The notes under the pieces: model-generated | The model's database searches: none | What the model was told of the DNA's origin: nothing | What the model saw: only the letters and a program-made list of their open reading frames with translations | DNA from: Balneolales bacterium | Lineage (GTDB): Bacteria; Bacteroidota; Rhodothermia; Balneolales; Natronogracilivirgulaceae | Assembly: GCA_007133995.1 (NCBI GenBank) | Contig: SLLP01000194.1 | Location: 1-9,880, forward strand | Direction: 5' to 3' | Length of the DNA stretch: 9,880 bases | Program-made: the position numbers and the translations under genes | Shown here: positions 6,469 through 9,880 of the stretch, piece after piece | How the letters are laid out: each line of letters starts with the position of its first letter | How positions within the stretch are numbered: position 1 is the stretch's first letter

Positions 6469-6833
6469 CGCCCGGCATGTTTTACGACTTCCTATACATG
6501 TTTGGTGATGAAGGCGATGCTGACATCACACCGGATATTCGATCGCGAACGGGAAGGCACATCCAGGTAGATTTCCGATCACCGGGAAGATCTGTACGAC
6601 CGAGCATCCGACTGGGATAAGGTTCCATATAATGTCGCAGAACGCAGCCGGCAGCTGTATGATGTAAAGTTACAGCTGCTGGTCGGGATTCCAGGACCGG
6701 AACAGAACTGATCCCAGATCTATCTCGGTTTCCTCGGGGATGACGGTCTCATGCGCCATTTCATTCGTCTCCGCACCTGGATCGTATGGAACAGGCGACA
6801 GAAGAAACGAGGTGCCTCACATGATATTGAGAT
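6469..6833 (+). other. Decayed sequence, no intact gene
   Basis: The stretch holds coding-like fragments spread over frames: FYDFLYMFGDEGDADITPDI (from about 6480), and EDLYDRASDWDKVPYNVAER then SRQLYDVKLQLLVGIPGPEQ in the frame of 6571. That last frame is closed by TGA 6709-6711 but reopens as QIYLGFLGDDGLMRHF and runs to TAG 6835-6837. These do not match DUF1080 and I do not recognise the family. The composition looks more coding than spacer, so a frameshifted gene remnant is likely. It meets the amidase gene tail to tail. Confidence 0.4.
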
Positions 6834-7664
6834 TTAGCTTATAACCTTCTTCACAAATTTACCTGACACCCATCCGGTCATTTTCACCTCAACCTGGCAC
6901 CAGTCCTTCTGCTCATCGAGAATGACCAATTCGGTATTCCGGGATAACGGGCTTGCAATTGTATCGTAGGCTGCGCCCGGACCGGAACGGATGTTCAATG
7001 AACTGGCATTGACTATGCCTTTGTTGATGATTTTTTCTCCAGGGATGTCGGAATCTTCTTTCCGGTCATTGTGGAGCAGCCGGTCACGGATCTTGTCCAG
7101 CGGAAAAGCCGGACCCGGATCGATTTTACGGCCGGGTGAAATCTCCTCATGACCGAGAATATGTTGGATATCATATTTTCTCATGATGGCTTTGCAGAGT
7201 TCAAACACCGATTCCACCTGTTTTTCCGTGAAACAATGCCACCATGTTTGATCTGATTCGTTGCGATGCACCGCCCGGAGGACCTCCTCTTCGGGATAGG
7301 TTTTGCCGAACCAGGATCGCCAGACATTTCCGTTCTTTTCCAGCCGGCCGGCATTTACAATTTCAATGCCGATGGCGTATTTGTTCAGTCCCTTCCGCTC
7401 ATGCCAGGCGCTTTTCCCGGCGTGCCAGGCGATCTTGTTAAACGGAACCAGCTGGGTCAGGGTCCCGTCTAAATCCACAACGACATGTGCCGATGCGGGA
7501 ACACCATCCTCCTTTAGCGTATTTATTGCTGATTCGGCACTGGGTCCGGCCGTGTAATGAATAACAATCGTATCAGGCAGTCCTGAGGCGAATGTTCCAC
7601 TTGTCTTGTTAACTTCTTCGAGTACGGCAGCTTTTTTATCCAGTATGTGATGTGATATGTCCAT
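6834..7664 (-). CDS. N-acetylmuramoyl-L-alanine amidase (Amidase_2) with SH3b domain
   Basis: This is a 276-residue zinc amidase of the AmpD/PGRP type, cutting the bond between MurNAc and L-Ala of peptidoglycan or its turnover fragments. The predicted zinc ligands are His36 (TIVIHYTAG), His172 (LGHEEISPGRKIDPGP) and Asp182; Lys180 sits in the conserved PGRKxDPG stretch. SAHVVVDLDG (58-67) and AIGIEIVN (97-104) are further family landmarks. A C-terminal bacterial SH3 domain (about 216-273) includes SSLNIRSGPGAAYDTI and a wall-binding-like end. There is no signal peptide, so the enzyme is cytoplasmic (muropeptide recycling) or released by another route. The ATG at 7664 was chosen because GGAGGG lies 4 nt upstream; an in-frame GTG at 7688 is less likely. 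The gene stands alone. Confidence 0.93.
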   Translation of the reverse strand: MDISHHILDKKAAVLEEVNKTSGTFASGLPDTIVIHYTAGPSAESAINTLKEDGVPASAHVVVDLDGTLTQLVPFNKIAWHAGKSAWHERKGLNKYAIGIEIVNAGRLEKNGNVWRSWFGKTYPEEEVLRAVHRNESDQTWWHCFTEKQVESVFELCKAIMRKYDIQHILGHEEISPGRKIDPGPAFPLDKIRDRLLHNDRKEDSDIPGEKIINKGIVNASSLNIRSGPGAAYDTIASPLSRNTELVILDEQKDWCQVEVKMTGWVSGKFVKKVIS

Positions 7665-7668
7665 CTGA

Positions 7669-7674
7669 CCCTCC
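7669..7674 (-). promoter_or_regulatory. Strong ribosome binding site of the amidase gene
   Basis: GGAGGG on the minus strand, 4 nt before ATG 7664, fixes the start. It falls inside the longer reading frame that would begin at GTG 7688. It stands out because most other genes here lack a Shine-Dalgarno. Confidence 0.72.
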
Positions 7675-7719
7675 GTTTTATGGTACACATATGAGAGTCA
7701 CTATATAACACATTGTTAC

Positions 7720-7755
7720 AAAAAAACATAGGCCTTGTCAATACCCAGTGGCCTA
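7720..7755 (-). terminator. Likely rho-independent terminator of the serine hydrolase gene
   Basis: On the minus strand TAGGCC (7755-7750) pairs with GGCCTA (7734-7729) around a 15-nt loop, with a possible extra G-U pair outside. It is followed two bases later by seven T (7726-7720). It lies about 60 nt beyond the serine hydrolase stop and before the amidase start, so the two genes are probably separate transcripts. The stem is short and the loop large, so efficiency may be modest. Confidence 0.5.
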
Positions 7756-7763
7756 CTTACCGT

Positions 7764-7793
7764 GTTGGCCTGTCTGACGAGTTGGCCTGTCTG
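7764..7793. repeat. 13-bp direct repeat, 17-nt period
   Basis: GTTGGCCTGTCTG occurs at 7764-7776 and again at 7781-7793, identical. It sits between the serine hydrolase stop and the terminator hairpin. Its function is unknown; a local duplication is the simplest explanation. Confidence 0.85.
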
Positions 7794-7813
7794 TTGCCAC
7801 AACCTCCTGCAAT

Positions 7814-9814
7814 TCAAAATCCCAGCATGTTATAGTAGTAGAAAAACCAGATCAGGCCGAGTGACCAAATGCTGTACATACTGTACCAGGTTCGGCTCGT
7901 CAGGGAGCGGTTTTTTTTCTCCCAGGAGACGAATGTAACGGAGGCTACGAAGATCCCCAGGAGCGAGATGACAACCGGCAGGAAACTCATCAATGAGTCG
8001 AACCATGAAGAATCGGTAAATGCCGACTCCGGAAGCAAATGCACCGGATGAGGTCTCCCAAACAAAATCAAAAGCAAGACCATGAAAAGAAGAAGTACGG
8101 CATGCGTCACCAGAAATCCGTTTCCTTCCATTTTACTGTTTTTTGAGTGTACCGGTCTTTTACGAAACTTGGCAACTATGCGGGCCGCAAGCAGTGCCAG
8201 CAAACTGAGAACAGCCAACAGAAGCGCAGGCAGGAACACGGCCATCGCCATCACCGTGCCGCCGTACCAGGGAGCCTTGATATAGGTTAAAGGTCCGTCC
8301 GTAACCAGCATAATTCTTCCATCTGGCGCATGGTGCGCCATCAGATATTGAAACGGTCCAAAAGGATACGCAACTGATTTTGCGGTATTCCTGTAAATTC
8401 CGGGTACCAGCTCTTCGAACGCCAGCTCTTCACCCAACAGGCTTGCCTGAAGCCGGCCATCCTCGCTGAACGTGAGGATTACCGATCCCATAATTAGATT
8501 CAGAACCTTGTCGGATCCGCTTTCCATCGTGCGGCTCTGGAAATATTCTCCAGCCAGATCCCTCATTTCAGGAGCATTAGGGACGGGTGACAAGGTATCG
8601 GTCAATTCCATGAGCTGCATGCTTGCGGCTTCCTCATCCACCGGGAAAAAATGATCAAGTAAAGCATGAAGGATGGCGATATGACCGGAATAATTGCCCC
8701 CGCTGTAGACGATGAAGATCCCGAGGCCCGCATCCGGCAGCAGGTAGAACCCGGCATCAAATACGGAACTGCTGCCAGCGTGAAATATGATTTGTTGGCC
8801 GTTTGACGTGAATTCCTTGAATCCATGCGCCATGCCACCAAGAAGCGGATGATAGGAGAACAGGGGAGAATGCATGCGGGCAAGCGTTTCCGGTTGCAAA
8901 AAAGTGCCATGTTCGTTGGTGCCTTGATTGAGATTGGCTTGAAGAAACAGGGCCATGTCTCCTGCAGTGCAGCTGAGTCCGCCGGCCGGACCGGGCATGT
9001 GTTCAAATTCACCCTGCCTGAATGCTCCGTCGATCCATCGGTAGGGATTCACCAGCTGCCCCTGTAAAGAAGCAGGCGGTTGCCGAAAACTGCAGTTCTT
9101 CATACCCAAGGGAGAGAAAATGTGTGTCTCCATATAGTCTTCAAAACTCATTCCGCTGAGGCGCTCCACTATATATCCGGCGAGGGCGGTTCCGTAGTTC
9201 GAGTAGGCCATGACCTCTCCGGGTGGAAAAATACGGGCCGGAGCGTGCTTCCTGACATATTCGGAAAGCGGGGGCTGGGGAGTGAACTTGAAGAGTCCGT
9301 CCAGGACGTCTTCAAAACCGGCAGTATGTGTCAGCAGATGCCTGAACGTGATGGGGTCGGGGTCATCTGTTGTATATTTGACCGGGGAGTAGATATCCGA
9401 ATCGAGGTACGGACTGATGGCATCGTCCAGCTCCAGTTTTCCCTCTTCGATAAGCTGCATGATGGCCGTCCAGGTAAATATTTTGGCAACGGATCCGGTT
9501 CTGAACAGGTGCACCTGCGGATCAACCTCGGTTCCTGCTTCAAAATCAGTGAATCCATATCCATTGAGCAGGTGGATATCATCGGTTGCAACCAGCGCCA
9601 CGGTAGCGTTCGGTATGCGCTGGTCCTGTACAAGCATTTCCATTTGGCGGTCCAGGAAGGCCGCCATTTCGGCATGTGATCCCGCAACGGTTGCTGTGGC
9701 AGACTGCCCTCTTGTTGCGGATGTTTCAGATTTTCCAAAAACGATTTCTTGCGATGAAAAAGTCAAAATACTCGTAACCGCGAAAAAAGCTGCAGCTGCA
9801 AAGGGTTTCATCAT
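7814..9814 (-). CDS. Serine hydrolase (class C beta-lactamase superfamily) with C-terminal membrane helices
   Basis: From ATG 9814 the product has 666 residues. A signal peptide (MMKPFAAAAFFAVTSILTFS) precedes a serine beta-lactamase-like domain (about 45-390). Its three catalytic motifs are SxxK at Ser108-Val-Ala-Lys111, YxN at Tyr204-Ser-Asn206, and HxG at His345-Ala-Gly347. ITFRHLLTHTAGFEDVL and FPPGEVMAYSNYG are typical of the family. A beta-rich linker region (about 405-515) follows, then four hydrophobic helices (about 519-544, 566-586, 606-630, 643-662). The catalytic domain should therefore face the periplasm, tethered to the inner membrane. Members act as D-Ala-D-Ala carboxypeptidases, peptidases or esterases; a role in antibiotic resistance is not implied. 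A TTG start at 9832 would also be in frame, but the paired ATGs give a better signal peptide. No Shine-Dalgarno is seen. Confidence 0.9.
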   Translation of the reverse strand: MMKPFAAAAFFAVTSILTFSSQEIVFGKSETSATRGQSATATVAGSHAEMAAFLDRQMEMLVQDQRIPNATVALVATDDIHLLNGYGFTDFEAGTEVDPQVHLFRTGSVAKIFTWTAIMQLIEEGKLELDDAISPYLDSDIYSPVKYTTDDPDPITFRHLLTHTAGFEDVLDGLFKFTPQPPLSEYVRKHAPARIFPPGEVMAYSNYGTALAGYIVERLSGMSFEDYMETHIFSPLGMKNCSFRQPPASLQGQLVNPYRWIDGAFRQGEFEHMPGPAGGLSCTAGDMALFLQANLNQGTNEHGTFLQPETLARMHSPLFSYHPLLGGMAHGFKEFTSNGQQIIFHAGSSSVFDAGFYLLPDAGLGIFIVYSGGNYSGHIAILHALLDHFFPVDEEAASMQLMELTDTLSPVPNAPEMRDLAGEYFQSRTMESGSDKVLNLIMGSVILTFSEDGRLQASLLGEELAFEELVPGIYRNTAKSVAYPFGPFQYLMAHHAPDGRIMLVTDGPLTYIKAPWYGGTVMAMAVFLPALLLAVLSLLALLAARIVAKFRKRPVHSKNSKMEGNGFLVTHAVLLLFMVLLLILFGRPHPVHLLPESAFTDSSWFDSLMSFLPVVISLLGIFVASVTFVSWEKKNRSLTSRTWYSMYSIWSLGLIWFFYYYNMLGF

Positions 9815-9880
9815 GCTTTTAAACCAGTTCAAAATGGATGGGTGTAATTGCAGTGCTACCGTTGGATATCACTAGTTCCA

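Noticed and set aside
7665..7688. GTG start of the amidase at 7688
   Set aside because: The GGAGGG site would lie inside the coding region and fits ATG 7664 much better.
9080..9679. Plus-strand open frame of 199 codons
   Set aside because: Antisense to the catalytic domain of the serine hydrolase; no family features.
9815..9880. Right edge, checked for a promoter of the serine hydrolase
   Set aside because: No TAnnTTTG or convincing -35/-10 pair was found in the 66 nt available.

Overview
The window looks like chromosomal DNA of a Gram-negative bacterium from the Bacteroidota or the neighbouring Balneolota/Rhodothermota groups. Three things point there. DUF1080 and Gfo/Idh/MocA secreted proteins are typical of these lineages. 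Most starts lack a Shine-Dalgarno sequence. A TAnnTTTG-type -7 box precedes csbD. The exact lineage is an inference. No rRNA, tRNA, CRISPR array, intact transposase or phage module was seen.

Left part (1-2057), all on the minus strand: a 10-bp tandem repeat at the very edge, then a two-gene unit of a PqqD-like chaperone-type protein (1150-1398) and a CarB-like ATP-grasp ligase (105-1157). These two overlap by 8 nt. The pair is the best candidate here for an uncharacterised peptide- or amino-acid-modifying system, but its substrate is not visible. Upstream is a small exported Spy/CpxP-like protein with two LTxxQ motifs (1608-2057).

Middle left (2058-3682): a decayed zone. It has about 500 nt with no recognisable gene, then a broken phospholipase D/cardiolipin synthase-type gene: its second half, fused to two foreign-looking membrane segments and carrying a one-base frameshift. 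An intact CsbD-type stress protein gene (minus strand) follows, then a long spacer with a plausible csbD promoter.

Centre (3689-6837), plus strand: a secreted DUF1080 (3-keto-disaccharide hydrolase family) protein and a secreted Gfo/Idh/MocA oxidoreductase 84 nt downstream. By family knowledge these fit a pathway in which a sugar is oxidised at C3 and the 3-keto glycoside is then cleaved. Behind them lies a dead second DUF1080 gene that still shows a lipoprotein signal and the FNGKDLTGW motif but has several in-frame stops, followed by more decayed sequence. The non-coding stretches here hold many short imperfect duplications, several with a 14- or 28-nt period.

Right part (6834-9814), minus strand: a signal-less N-acetylmuramoyl-L-alanine amidase with a C-terminal SH3b domain, a likely rho-independent terminator, and a large exported serine hydrolase of the class C beta-lactamase superfamily with four C-terminal membrane helices. 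Both fit peptidoglycan or peptide metabolism, but the terminator between them suggests separate transcripts.
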